A stretch of DNA of 15,951 bases. It comes from Oceanospirillaceae bacterium (GTDB lineage: Bacteria; Pseudomonadota; Gammaproteobacteria; Pseudomonadales; Balneatricaceae). The stretch lies in NCBI GenBank assembly GCA_003521845.1, contig DPHB01000040.1:7117-23067 (forward strand). Reading direction: 5' to 3'. The notes beneath the pieces were generated by a model, which saw only the letters and a list, made by a program, of their open reading frames with translations, did no database searches and was not told where the DNA came from. This document shows positions 1 through 6,389 of this stretch, piece by piece; position 1 is the stretch's first letter; the number at the start of each line of letters is the position of its first letter. Both the position numbers and the translations under genes were made by a program.

Positions 1-3
1 ATT

Positions 4-24
4 TTACTCTGACCCCAATTTTAC
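4..24. repeat. Copy of the CTCTGACCCCAATTTT dispersed motif
   Basis: A 21-bp stretch immediately downstream of the dapA stop codon is identical to positions 8367-8387 inside the 53-bp palindrome between the eamA-like and oxidoreductase genes. From memory, this motif is a common short dispersed repeat in environmental Proteobacteria and often accompanies IS200-like/REP-associated transposases. No such transposase is visible here, and the element is cut by the window edge, so its full form cannot be judged. Confidence 0.6.
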
Positions 25-35
25 CAATTTTATTT

Positions 36-902
36 TTAGCCTAGCAAATGCTGCAAGCTATCAATCGTGGCTTTGCTTTGCGCACTTAGTGGCATCACTG
101 GCATGCGTGCTTCTGCTGAGCATAGGCCTAGAAGGGAGGCTGCGTACTTGGCACCAGCTGGGCTTGGCTCGGCAAACATGGCGTTGTGCAAAGGTGCTAG
201 CTCTTCGCTGATGCGTAGGGCTGTGTTGTAGTCTCCAGCAGCACAGGCGGCTTGCATGGCAGCGCAGCGGGTTGGCGCTACGTTAGCGGTTACAGAAATG
301 CAACCGTGGCCACCCGCGGCGTTGTAGGCCAATGCTGTCATGTCTTCTCCCGACAAGTAGGCGAAGTCGTCACCGACAACCAAGCGTTCTTGAGTTACAC
401 GGCTTAAATCACCAGTTGCGTCTTTAACACCTACAACGTTCTTTAGTGCCGCAAGTTTCGCCATGGTGGCAGGCTGGATGTCGACAATGGCACGTGGTGG
501 AATGTTGTAGATCACCATTGGGATATCTACATTGTCGTGTACAAACTCAAAGTGTGCGAACAGGCCATCTTGGTTAGGGCGGTTGTAATAACCGGCGACA
601 CACAAGATAGCATCAGCGCCAGCGTCCTTGGCGTGCTGGGCATAGGCTAGGGCTTCAACTGGGTTGTTGGAGCCAGCGCCAGCAATAACTGGTACGCGGC
701 CGTTGGCTTCTTCTACGGTGATCTCAACCACGCGTTTGTGCTCGGCTTCGCTCAAAGTAGGGGATTCGCCGGTGGTACCGACTGGCACGAGTCCTTGGGT
801 GCCTTTGTCTAGCTGCCAGTTTACCAAACGACGCATGGCGTCTTCGTCTAACTTGCCGTTGCTAAAGGGGGTTACCAAGGCTACATATGAACCGCTGAAC
901 AT
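36..902 (-). CDS. dapA: 4-hydroxy-tetrahydrodipicolinate synthase
   Basis: DapA condenses pyruvate with aspartate-4-semialdehyde in the first committed step of the diaminopimelate/lysine pathway, in the cytoplasm. The 288-residue protein has the usual family length and a complete (beta/alpha)8 barrel pattern. Visible hallmarks are GTTGE at 42-46, the GYYN loop around Tyr106, Tyr132 in VIYNIPPR with Arg137, and the Schiff-base lysine Lys160 in GVKDATGD. These match Thr44, Tyr107, Tyr133, Arg138 and Lys161 of the E. coli enzyme. The start is supported by AGGAG six bases upstream (+ strand 909-913). The gene stands alone on this strand. Transcription has to cross a terminator-like hairpin at 942-974, because the 40 bp between that hairpin and the start show no promoter. 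Related aldolases (N-acetylneuraminate lyase, KDG aldolase) share the fold, but the active-site set fits DapA best. Confidence 0.95.
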   Translation of the reverse strand: MFSGSYVALVTPFSNGKLDEDAMRRLVNWQLDKGTQGLVPVGTTGESPTLSEAEHKRVVEITVEEANGRVPVIAGAGSNNPVEALAYAQHAKDAGADAILCVAGYYNRPNQDGLFAHFEFVHDNVDIPMVIYNIPPRAIVDIQPATMAKLAALKNVVGVKDATGDLSRVTQERLVVGDDFAYLSGEDMTALAYNAAGGHGCISVTANVAPTRCAAMQAACAAGDYNTALRISEELAPLHNAMFAEPSPAGAKYAASLLGLCSAEARMPVMPLSAQSKATIDSLQHLLG

Positions 903-941
903 GAAGATCTCCTAGTTGTAAGGTACGCAGGCTGCGGGCGT

Positions 942-974
942 AAAAAAACCCGATTGCTTAGCGACCGGGTTTTT
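942..974 (-). terminator. Terminator-like hairpin in the dapA leader
   Basis: On the - strand an AAAAACCCG arm (974-966) pairs with CGGGTTTTT (952-944), and seven T residues (948-942) follow the GC stem. The inner loop can form an additional short GC-TAA-GC pairing. This is a good intrinsic terminator shape, but it lies 40 bp upstream of dapA in the sense orientation rather than after a gene, so it is a candidate attenuator or the 3' end of a small leader RNA. On the + strand only a T5 tract follows and no gene precedes it. Confidence 0.7.
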
Positions 975-991
975 ACAGATTGTTAGTTATT

Positions 992-1069
992 TCATCCGCG
1001 TAGCACCAAGCCGCCAAAGGTTAATTTTGGTTTGTTGGCTAGGTGTTTTAAGTGCTGGGCAGAATTCAT
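992..1069 (-). CDS. Possible leader peptide upstream of dapA
   Basis: A 25-codon reading frame starts at ATG 1069 and ends with TGA about 18 bases before the terminator-like hairpin of the dapA leader. It encodes MNSAQHLKH... and ends ...VLRG, with three AAA lysine codons at residues 8, 13 and 15. An ORF placed just before a terminator in front of a lysine-pathway gene resembles an attenuation leader. However, the lysine codons are not contiguous, there is no convincing Shine-Dalgarno (only GGATAGG about 14 nt upstream), and an ORF this short is expected by chance. The transcript could instead fold into a metabolite-responsive structure; AGCAC/GTGCT and AGCC/GGCT pairings are possible. Confidence 0.2.
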   Translation of the reverse strand: MNSAQHLKHLANKPKLTFGGLVLRG

Positions 1070-1167
1070 GGGCGTATTTTAAACCTATCCCTCACCCGCA
1101 ACAAGTGTAGCTGGGCAAATAATGAGCATTTTAATCAAGGCGCTTAAATTGGTGTGGGACTTGATTA

Positions 1168-1181
1168 TCGACTTTAGTCGA
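1168..1181. promoter_or_regulatory. Inverted repeat TCGACT-TT-AGTCGA
   Basis: Two perfect 6-bp arms are separated by 2 bp in the region between the divergent dapA and permease genes, about 20 bp upstream of the TTGACG hexamer proposed for the permease. It could be a second operator or part of the dapA control region. No regulator is recognisable from the sequence. Confidence 0.3.
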
Positions 1182-1187
1182 GGTAAA

Positions 1188-1216
1188 TTGACGTCGGTAC
1201 CGATTGTATACAATCG
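1188..1216 (+). promoter_or_regulatory. Permease promoter overlapped by a 16-bp palindrome
   Basis: CGATTGTATACAATCG at 1201-1216 is a perfect 16-bp palindrome whose core TTGTATACAA resembles operators of GntR-family (FCD/HutC-like) repressors. TTGACG at 1188-1193 and TACAAT at 1209-1214 make a plausible but short-spaced (15 bp) promoter. The -10 hexamer would lie inside the palindrome, so a bound protein would block polymerase. The palindrome is about 50 bp from the permease start. The regulator gene is not in the window. Confidence 0.5.
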
Positions 1217-1266
1217 TGCTAACCATTAAATTTTGCTGTTAATATAAATAAAATAGGAGAACAGCT

Positions 1267-2619
1267 ATGGCCGATTCCTCTCTAGGAACGCCGGAACAAT
1301 TGAAAGATCCGGACTATATCCCGCCCATGGCGCAAGCCGTACCGCTAGGTATACAACACGTATTAGCCATGTTCGCCAGTAACGTCACTCCTGCCATTAT
1401 CGTGGCTGGTGCGGCTGGTTTTGGATTTGGTTCTAACTCTCCCGACTTCCCTGTCATGATCTATATGATTCAAATGTCCATGCTGTTCGCCGGTATTGCG
1501 ACCTTGATTCAGGCTATTGGTATGGGGCCTGTCGGCGCACGCTTGCCGATTGTGCAAGGTACGTCCTTTGCTTTCCTACCAGTGATGATTCCAGCGGTAG
1601 CTGGACTCGGCGTCGCCGGCCTAGGTGGGCTTATGACCGGGGTGTTTATTGGTGGTCTTTTCCACTTCTGCCTAGGTAGCTTTATTGGACGTATACGTTT
1701 TGCTTTGCCGCCGCTGGTGACGGGCCTCATCGTGTTGATGATTGGTTTGGCACTGGTCAAGGTAGGTGTTCAGTATGCCGCCGGTGGTGTGCCTATGATG
1801 GGTAAGCCTGAGTTTGGTAGCATGGCTATGTGGGGCCCAGCCCTAGTCGTTATTGCTGTTACCCTAGCACTGAAGTTCTTCACTAAGGGTATGACCTCGG
1901 TAGCAGCGGTATTGATCGGAATGGTTGCCGGTTACATCGTGGCTTACTTTATGGGGCAGATTAGCTTTGGTAACATTGGTAAGGCGTCTATGTTTGCTAT
2001 GCCGATGCCTTTCGCTTGGGGTTTTGAGTTTAACTCTGCCATTATTATTGGTATGTGTTTTATGGCCTTTATCTCGGCTATTGAAACAGTGGGCGATGTG
2101 TCGGGTATCACCAAGGGTGGTGCTGGCCGTGAAGCAACTGATAAAGAGATTAGTGGTGCTACCTATGCCGATGGTTTGGGTACCTCTATTGCTGGTATCT
2201 TTGGTGGTTTGCCAAACACGTCTTTCAGCCAAAACGTCGGCCTAGTGTCCATGACCGGTGTAATGAGCCGTCGTGTAGTAGCTATCGGTGCTGTGTTCTT
2301 AGTGGTGTGTGGCTTTATTCCTAAGATCGGTGCCATCGTAGCGACTATCCCTACCCATGTATTGGGTGGTGGTGTCATCGTGATGTTTGGTATGGTCTGC
2401 GCGGCCGGTATTAACATGCTGTCTGACGTGAACTGGAACCGTCGCAATATGGTGATCTTTGCTGTGTCGCTATCTGTTGGTCTTGGCTTACAGATGGTGC
2501 CTGACGCGGTTCAGCATTTGGGTGGTACTTTGAAGATCTTGATGACTTCTGGTTTATTGCCAGCGGCTATCTTAGCCATCATTTTGAACTTGGTTCTACC
2601 TGAAGAAATTGGTGAATAA
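1267..2619 (+). CDS. NCS2 family nucleobase permease, xanthine/urate type
   Basis: This is an inner-membrane proton-coupled transporter of the NCS2/NAT family, 450 residues and almost entirely hydrophobic, which fits the 14-segment fold. Family landmarks are QH at 30-31 in the first segment, QGTSFAF at 97-103, Glu273 in SAIETVGDVSG, Asp302 in YADGLGT, and the NAT signature QNVGLVSMTG at 322-331. The His31, Glu273, Asp302, Gln322 and Asn323 positions line up closely with functional residues of the E. coli xanthine permease XanQ. The TG ending of the signature is typical of xanthine/urate carriers, whereas uracil carriers usually have TR. The start has AGGAGA six bases upstream. It is a single gene ending in a strong terminator. 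Exact substrate is inferred, and uracil remains possible. Confidence 0.88.
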   Translation: MADSSLGTPEQLKDPDYIPPMAQAVPLGIQHVLAMFASNVTPAIIVAGAAGFGFGSNSPDFPVMIYMIQMSMLFAGIATLIQAIGMGPVGARLPIVQGTSFAFLPVMIPAVAGLGVAGLGGLMTGVFIGGLFHFCLGSFIGRIRFALPPLVTGLIVLMIGLALVKVGVQYAAGGVPMMGKPEFGSMAMWGPALVVIAVTLALKFFTKGMTSVAAVLIGMVAGYIVAYFMGQISFGNIGKASMFAMPMPFAWGFEFNSAIIIGMCFMAFISAIETVGDVSGITKGGAGREATDKEISGATYADGLGTSIAGIFGGLPNTSFSQNVGLVSMTGVMSRRVVAIGAVFLVVCGFIPKIGAIVATIPTHVLGGGVIVMFGMVCAAGINMLSDVNWNRRNMVIFAVSLSVGLGLQMVPDAVQHLGGTLKILMTSGLLPAAILAIILNLVLPEEIGE

Positions 2620-2670
2620 CTGTTTCTTTGTACTGCATTAGCTCCTTTTAGTTTTTAGAGAGAGCTGCAT

Positions 2671-2705
2671 AAAAAGGCCGCTTACCGTAAGGGAGCGGCC
2701 TTTTT
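2671..2705 (+). terminator. Intrinsic terminator of the NCS2 permease
   Basis: AAAAAGGCCGCT at 2671-2682 pairs perfectly with AGCGGCCTTTTT at 2694-2705 around an 11-nt loop, about 50 bp after the stop codon. The A/T tracts on both sides make it potentially bidirectional. Confidence 0.9.
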
Positions 2706-2752
2706 GGTTCTTGAAGTTCAACACAAAAGAGAGCAGAGCACTGATTAAGGTT

Positions 2753-2917
2753 TGTGCCACCGTCTCGGTCAGCGGGTGATAAGCCCTGACTTCATTAGCT
2801 GCGGCCTTCCAGGCTCCCCTCAGTCAGCAAAAAGCCAAACAAAAGGCGTTTGTCTTTTGGCCTTCCTCGGCGCTAGCTTTGAAGATTACGTCAGGGCTTA
2901 TCACCCGCTTCCCTAAG
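2753..2917 (+). repeat. Structured intergenic element, copy A
   Basis: Outer arms at 2771-2790 and 2890-2909 are perfect 20-bp complements. Inside are hairpin 1 (GGCCT 2803-2807, loop TCC, AGGCT 2811-2815), hairpin 2 (AAAAAG 2829-2834, unpaired C, CAAAC 2836-2840, loop AAAAGGC, GTTTG 2848-2852, unpaired T, CTTTT 2854-2858), and the box CTCGGCGCT (2866-2874). Flanks TGTGCCACC (2753-2761) and CCCTAAG (2911-2917) are shared with copy B. It lies between the convergent permease and LysR genes. Hairpin 2 has T tracts on both strands and could end transcripts from both sides. No protein is encoded and the family is not recognised. Confidence 0.85.
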
Positions 2918-2936
2918 AATGTGCCAGCTAAGGCCG

Positions 2937-3902
2937 TTAATCAGCTTGTTGTAAAAGCCAATCCTTTAGGGCTATGACGGCAGGGGTGAGGGCTTTGCGC
3001 CTTGGCGCGATTAGGGTAAAGGTGTTATTGCTATGCCATTGCTTGGTGCCGAGGCGGATTAAACGCTGGTCGTCCAGCAAGTCCTTAACGATATGGTTCC
3101 AGCCTAGGGCAACACCTTGCCCTGCAATAGCAGCAGAAACCGCCACAAAGTAATCGCTGCAGGTTTGACCGCGGCTAAAGTGAGGGTTCACTGAGGCGTC
3201 GATAAGGCTGAGTTGTGGCTGGTCATTGGTAGCTTGCACCCAATCATGCCAATTGACTCTACCTTCGCGGCTGTTCTCCATATGTATTAAAGGTAAGTTT
3301 TGTAAGGCTGCTACGTTGACCTGGTGTGCCGCAATTTGTTTGTCTGCTAAAAGGCTAGGGCTGCACACGGGGTAAACGATTTCATCTAACAGAGGCCAGG
3401 TGTGGAAGTCTTGTTCAGGTAGTGCAGTGTTGGCTAGGGGGATGGCTAGGTCGTAGCCACTGGTTGCTAGATTGCTGTCATTGTCCCGAGAAACAATGTT
3501 TACCACCGTGTTGGGATGCTGTTGATAGAAGTCGGCGATCCGAGGTAGTAGCCAATAGGTGGCGGTGGCGGTAGATAAGCTGAGAGTAACTTGCTGTTGA
3601 TCGTTAACTGGGCGGCGAATCTTGTTTATGGTACTTGCTAATTGGTCAAAGCTTTGCACACAAGCCATAAATAATTCTTGGCCCTCTCTGGTTAATTCGA
3701 TACCGTTTCTATGACGGGTTAACAAGTGCACGCCAAGCTGCTTTTCTAGCTTCTTTAAAGTTTGGCTAACGGCTGGTTGAGTTAATCCTAAAGCCTTGGA
3801 TGCTGCCGACATGGAGCCGTTACGTGCCACGCTTTCAAATACGGATAGACCGTGCAAAGGTAATCTATCTGGGTCTGTCGAGGAGGCGAGTTTGGCGCAC
3901 AT
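2937..3902 (-). CDS. LysR-family transcriptional regulator, GcvA-like
   Basis: The 321-residue protein has an N-terminal winged helix-turn-helix around residues 15-75 (LHGLSVFESVARNGSMSAAS, then LTQPAVSQTLKKLEKQLG) and a substrate-binding domain from about 100 to the end, with the late GQGVALGW segment typical of the GcvA/AmpR branch. The ATG at 3902 is chosen because it gives the usual family length and puts the HTH near the N-terminus. A 368-residue form starting at 4043 would run through the promoter and start codon of the divergent mttB-like gene. The Shine-Dalgarno is weak. LysR regulators usually control the divergent neighbour, so its likely target is the MttB-family gene 139 bp away (inference), with the 3903-4041 gap as the shared control region. 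Confidence 0.9.
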   Translation of the reverse strand: MCAKLASSTDPDRLPLHGLSVFESVARNGSMSAASKALGLTQPAVSQTLKKLEKQLGVHLLTRHRNGIELTREGQELFMACVQSFDQLASTINKIRRPVNDQQQVTLSLSTATATYWLLPRIADFYQQHPNTVVNIVSRDNDSNLATSGYDLAIPLANTALPEQDFHTWPLLDEIVYPVCSPSLLADKQIAAHQVNVAALQNLPLIHMENSREGRVNWHDWVQATNDQPQLSLIDASVNPHFSRGQTCSDYFVAVSAAIAGQGVALGWNHIVKDLLDDQRLIRLGTKQWHSNNTFTLIAPRRKALTPAVIALKDWLLQQAD

Positions 3903-3920
3903 GTCTAGGTATTTAGTATA

Positions 3921-4006
3921 ATATAAAGTTATATAAAGATTAGCTGCTGTTTGGCTGTTAAGCAAGCCTTTTGCCTTTAAAATGCCACAACTAATAGGGG
4001 TATTAT
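3921..4006 (+). promoter_or_regulatory. Divergent LysR/mttB control region
   Basis: The 139-bp gap holds a direct repeat ATATAAAG at 3921-3928 and 3931-3938, spaced exactly one helical turn (10 bp), in an AT-rich patch just upstream of the LysR start. For the mttB-like gene, TATTAT at 4001-4006 is a good -10 hexamer without a matching -35. That is usual for promoters needing a LysR-type activator. The exact operator cannot be set from one sequence. Confidence 0.35.
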
Positions 4007-4041
4007 GCCTAACAAATAAATCCTTGAGAGGAGCATGTGTC

Positions 4042-5550
4042 ATGGCCAGACGTAGTCGTCAGCGTGGAGTTGCGCGTGCCGCTATAGCGGTAGCACCATT
4101 TATAGAACGTAAGATTCCTTACTTTGATTTTTGTTCTGCCGAACAAATAGAGCAGATTGAAGTCCATGTCGATTGGTTGCTGCAAGAAATAGGTGTTGAA
4201 TTTCGTGACGATCCCAAGGCTTTGGAAATATTGCGTGCTGGCGGCGTGGATGTGCAAGGCGAGAAGGCGCGTTTTCCAGCGGGTTTAGCGCGTAAGTTGT
4301 GTGCCACTATTCCGAGTGAATTTACCCAGGTAGCCCGTAATCCCGCTAAGAGTGTGCGTATTGGCGGCCGCAATCAGGTGTTTGCACCGGCTTATGGTTC
4401 ACCCTTTGTGCGTGATCTTGATAAAGGCCGTCGCTATGGCAGCATCGAAGATTTTAATAACTTAGTAAAATTAGTGAAGGATTTGCCACACTTGCATCAC
4501 TCAGGTGGTGTAGTGGTGGAACCCTGCGATGTGCCAGTGAATAAGCGCCATTTGGATATGGTGTATGGGCATATGCGTTATTCCGATAAGCCATTCTTGG
4601 GCATGATTACCGCTACAGAACGTGCCGAAGATTCCGTTGAAATGGCTAAAGTGTTATTTGGCGCGGAGTTTATGCAAGACAACGTGGTGATCATGGGCAA
4701 CGTTAATGCCAATTCCCCCATGATGATCGACAAGGTGGCCTCGGAGGCTATTCAGGTCTACTGTGGCGCCAATCAGGCGATTATTGTGGCACCCTTTATT
4801 TTGGGTGGTGCTATGGGGCCTGTCACCACCGCTGCGGGTGTGGCTCAAGCTATGGCCGAGGCCATGGCAGCCGGTGCCTTTAGCCAGCTAGTACGTAAGG
4901 GTGCGCCCTATGTGATGGGCAACTTCTTGTCGTCCATGAGTTTGAAATCCGGTGCCCCCACCTTTGGTATGCCAGAGCCCATCATGTCCAACTATATGAT
5001 CGGCCAATTGGCGCGCCGTTTGGGCATTCCGTTACGCTGTGGTGGGTCTTTAACGGCGTCTAAGGTGTGTGATGCGCAAGCCGCCTACGAAAGCGCCGAT
5101 TCTATGCATTCTACGGCCTTGGCGGGTGCCAACTATGTGTTGCACTCGGCGGGTTGGTTGGAAGGCGGTTTGTCCATGGGCTATGAGAAGCTTATTTTGG
5201 ATGCCGATCGCTTAGGCGTATATCAGAGTATGTTGGCTGGTGTGGCGACAGATACCAATGGTTTGGCGGCGCAGGCTTATGAGGAGGTCCCCGCAGGCGG
5301 GCACTTCTTAGGTTGTACCCATACCATGAATAACTATGAGACGGCTTTCTATGATGCTCAGATGTCAGATTCTGAGAGTTTTGAGCAGTGGCAGGAGAAT
5401 GGCAGTAAGGAATCGGTAGTGCGGGCTAATGAGCGTGTGAAGAGCATGTTAGCTAATTACGAAATGCCCCCGATGGATGAGGCCGTTGTAGACGCTCTAG
5501 ACGACTATGTATCGCGCAAGAAGGCCAGCATGGATGATGCTTGGTACTAG
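4042..5550 (+). CDS. MttB-family (trimethylamine/betaine) methyltransferase, non-pyrrolysine
   Basis: The 502-residue protein belongs to the trimethylamine:corrinoid methyltransferase (MttB) superfamily. These barrel enzymes move a methyl group from a quaternary or tertiary amine to a Co(I)-corrinoid protein. Recognisable stretches are the glycine/alanine-rich barrel core (VAPFILGGAMGPVTTAAG), the PLRCGGSLTASK segment, GWLEGGLSMGYEK, and the C-terminal GGHFLGCTHTMNNYETAFY motif. The frame is continuous. The region where archaeal MttB carries in-frame amber-encoded pyrrolysine reads ordinary residues here (near Cys333), so this is the non-Pyl branch, some members of which demethylate glycine betaine. 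ATG 4042 is preferred over an upstream in-frame ATG at 3982 because GAGAGGAG sits just before it. No corrinoid protein, RamA or second methyltransferase gene is adjacent. The substrate is unknown. Confidence 0.88.
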   Translation: MARRSRQRGVARAAIAVAPFIERKIPYFDFCSAEQIEQIEVHVDWLLQEIGVEFRDDPKALEILRAGGVDVQGEKARFPAGLARKLCATIPSEFTQVARNPAKSVRIGGRNQVFAPAYGSPFVRDLDKGRRYGSIEDFNNLVKLVKDLPHLHHSGGVVVEPCDVPVNKRHLDMVYGHMRYSDKPFLGMITATERAEDSVEMAKVLFGAEFMQDNVVIMGNVNANSPMMIDKVASEAIQVYCGANQAIIVAPFILGGAMGPVTTAAGVAQAMAEAMAAGAFSQLVRKGAPYVMGNFLSSMSLKSGAPTFGMPEPIMSNYMIGQLARRLGIPLRCGGSLTASKVCDAQAAYESADSMHSTALAGANYVLHSAGWLEGGLSMGYEKLILDADRLGVYQSMLAGVATDTNGLAAQAYEEVPAGGHFLGCTHTMNNYETAFYDAQMSDSESFEQWQENGSKESVVRANERVKSMLANYEMPPMDEAVVDALDDYVSRKKASMDDAWY

Positions 5551-5613
5551 TTAGGATAGTGCCATCCTGATACAGGTCTGTGCCAGCCTCGCGGCATGCA
5601 GGTTGGTTATAAC

Positions 5614-5780
5614 TGTGCCACCCCGTCGGTATGTGGGCCAGTTATGCATGACTCCATGAACGGTGGCCATCCTGGCTGCCCTCTCTCTCAAAAAAGCCCT
5701 GCTAAATGCGCAGGTCTTTTTTGTTCACTCGGCGCTCGTTCTTGACAGTGCGTCATGCATAACTGGCCCACATCCCTCAG
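5614..5780 (+). repeat. Structured intergenic element, copy B (with terminator-like hairpin)
   Basis: Outer arms at 5631-5652 and 5752-5773 are perfect 22-bp complements unrelated in sequence to those of copy A. Hairpin 1 is GGTGGCCA (5662-5669), loop TCC, TGGCTGCC (5673-5680), eight pairs including two G.T. Hairpin 2 is AAAAAAG (5690-5696), C, CCTGC (5698-5702), loop TAAATGC, GCAGG (5710-5714), T, CTTTTTT (5716-5722). The box CTCGGCGCTCGTTCT is at 5728-5742, and flanks TGTGCCACC (5614-5622) and CCCTCAG (5774-5780) match copy A. Hairpin 2 ends in T6 and is the only evident terminator for the mttB-like gene. The preceding 5551-5613 holds only short GTGCCA-containing hairpin potential. Confidence 0.88.
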
Positions 5781-5851
5781 TTTCGTGGTTCGTATTTTGA
5801 TACCGTAAGTTCGGTTATACTTCAGATTACGCCTACCGCAGGAAACTCAAA

Positions 5852-6358
5852 ATGCTGCTTTTCTATACTTTCCTTGATACACCCATTGGTCAATTGTTGT
5901 TGGCTGGAGAGGGTGAGGTGTTGCACTTTTTGGGGTTTCCCAAGGGGAAGATGGCCATTGACCCCAAGCCGCAGTGGCGCAGGGATGAGGCTATTTTGCA
6001 GCAGGCTAAAGGGCAGTTGCAGGAGTACTTTACGGGGCAGCGCCAGGAGTTTGATTTGCAACTAGCCCCTCATGGTACGGAATTTCAATTGCAGGTGTGG
6101 CAGCAGTTGCAGCAAATTCCCTATGGTCGTGTTTGTTCTTACAGTGAACTGGCTATTGCTATAGATCGCCCTAAAGCTGTACGTGCTGTGGGTGCAGCCA
6201 ATGGCCAAAATCCTATCCCTGTGATCATTCCCTGTCATCGTGTTATTGGTGCTAATGGTCAGCTAACGGGTTTTGGTGGTGGTTTAGACACTAAGCAGCA
6301 TCTACTAAAACTAGAAGGCATCGAAGTAGATGGCGAACGCCAGATAGCGTTGTTTTGA
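5852..6358 (+). CDS. ogt: Methylated-DNA--[protein]-cysteine S-methyltransferase
   Basis: This suicide repair protein takes methyl groups from O6-methylguanine or O4-methylthymine onto its own cysteine. The 168-residue length fits the stand-alone Ogt/MGMT class, with no Ada-type zinc/HTH module. The active-site motif IPCHRVIG places the acceptor cysteine at residue 128. RAVGAANGQNPIP just before it contains the arginine finger (Arg111) and the family Asn hinge. The C-terminal GFGGGLDTKQHLLKLEG is also typical. The N-terminal ribonuclease-H-like domain covers about 1-75. AGGA eight bases upstream supports the ATG. It follows element B and is transcribed toward element C. It is probably unrelated functionally to the neighbouring MttB-like gene despite the shared word methyltransferase. 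Confidence 0.95.
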   Translation: MLLFYTFLDTPIGQLLLAGEGEVLHFLGFPKGKMAIDPKPQWRRDEAILQQAKGQLQEYFTGQRQEFDLQLAPHGTEFQLQVWQQLQQIPYGRVCSYSELAIAIDRPKAVRAVGAANGQNPIPVIIPCHRVIGANGQLTGFGGGLDTKQHLLKLEGIEVDGERQIALF

Positions 6359-6389
6359 TTACTGAAGACAAGCAGGTTTGTACTGACTG

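Noticed and set aside
903..1266. Lysine riboswitch or T-box before dapA; purine riboswitch before the permease
   Set aside because: The conserved cores of these RNA families were not found by reading either strand; only the terminator-like hairpin and palindromes are present.
2771..2909. Element A as an integron attC site or IS terminal inverted repeats
   Set aside because: There is no GTTRRRY/RYYYAAC core pair and no integrase or transposase, and arm sequences differ between copies, unlike conserved transposon ends.
3982..4041. Upstream ATG (3982) for the MttB-like protein
   Set aside because: It lies upstream of the best -10 candidate and lacks a ribosome site, whereas ATG 4042 has GAGAGGAG just before it.
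3903..4043. N-terminal extension of the LysR regulator to 4043 (368 residues)
   Set aside because: The extra 47 residues have no family similarity and would cover the divergent promoter and the start of the mttB-like gene; the start at 3902 gives the normal length.
4042..5550. Pyrrolysine-containing MttB
   Set aside because: The frame is open from start to stop with no internal TAG at the expected position, so it belongs to the non-pyrrolysine branch.
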